Of a DNA stretch of 26,268 bases, positions 26,233-26,268 are shown in pieces. Each line of letters starts with the position of its first letter. Position 1 is the stretch's first letter. Source of the stretch: a virus. Both the position numbers and the translations under genes were made by a program. The notes beneath the pieces were generated by a model. The model saw only the letters and a list, made by a program, of their open reading frames with translations. It made no database searches and was not told the origin of the DNA. The stretch lies in the IMG/VR virus record IMGVR_UViG_3300008450_000386, positions 1 to 26,268 of that record; one strand, given 5' to 3'.

Positions 26233-26260
26233 ATAATAGGTACAAATAATAAAATGTCAA
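26233..26260 (-). promoter_or_regulatory. Sigma70-like promoter before the ssDNA-binding protein gene
   Basis: On the minus strand TTGACA (26260-26255) is followed after 16 bases by TATTAT (26238-26233), about 38 bases before the ATG. This is a near-consensus housekeeping-type promoter. The match to the usual Bacteroidetes -7 box (TAnnTTTG) is imperfect: TATTATTTG has one base too many. If the host is a Bacteroidetes, recognition is uncertain. Confidence 0.5.
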
Positions 26261-26268
26261 ATAAATGA

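Noticed and set aside
1-26268. tRNA genes, CRISPR arrays, integrase or transposase genes
   Set aside because: The sequence is almost wholly coding on one strand; gaps are under about 80 bases and show no cloverleaf, repeat-spacer pattern or mobile-element ends.

Overview
The window is a stretch of an AT-rich tailed-phage genome, distantly T4-like (myovirus replication and baseplate genes). Every supportable gene lies on the minus strand, so transcription runs from the right end (26268) to the left end (1). The host is probably a member of Bacteroidetes/Flavobacteriia. The evidence is: (i) seven SprB-type Ig-like repeats, a module typical of Bacteroidetes surface adhesins, in a virion protein; (ii) gene starts without Shine-Dalgarno sequences but with A-rich leaders, as is usual in that phylum; (iii) a single-strand-binding protein ending in DLPF, like the tails of Bacteroidetes SSB. 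The host assignment is inference.

Right part (about 17.7-26.2 kb): replication, recombination and nucleotide metabolism. In order of transcription: gp32-like ssDNA-binding protein with its own promoter and terminator; a 73-residue protein; a RecA/UvsX-type recombinase; a 5'-3' exonuclease/flap nuclease (T4 RNase H type); an unrecognised 150-residue protein; a DnaB/gp41-type replicative helicase; then NrdB and NrdA, the small and large subunits of class I ribonucleotide reductase. A strong hairpin terminator after nrdA closes the block.

Left part (1-17.6 kb): virion genes, mostly baseplate and tail. In order: gp25-like and gp6-like baseplate wedge proteins; a giant 1669-residue protein with an N-terminal carboxypeptidase-regulatory-like fold and an internal hydrophobic block of about 86 residues; three unrecognised structural proteins (583, 280 and 366 residues, the last with a PKD-like fold); a 302-residue structural protein; a 978-residue protein with a motif resembling tail protein I; a 764-residue fibre-like protein with seven SprB repeats; a 92-residue single-domain relative; and the start of another gene cut by the window edge. 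Neighbouring genes often overlap by 1 or 8 bases (TAATG and similar), suggesting coupled translation.

The late genes fall into four apparent transcription units: gp25-gp6, 1669-583-280-366, 302-978-764-92, and the partial gene. Each is preceded by a short motif reading CTATTTAT or ATATTTAT on the coding strand. This is the reverse complement of the T4-type late promoter core. It is the best regulatory candidate in the window.

The most unusual points are the membrane-like block in a giant baseplate-region protein, a shared C-terminal domain of about 130 residues in two adjacent tail proteins, the SprB-repeat fibre, the cysteine-free gp32 with a bacterial-SSB-like tail, and the motif heading each late unit. 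No tRNA, CRISPR array, insertion sequence or integrase was seen. No gene-free stretch exceeds about 80 bases.
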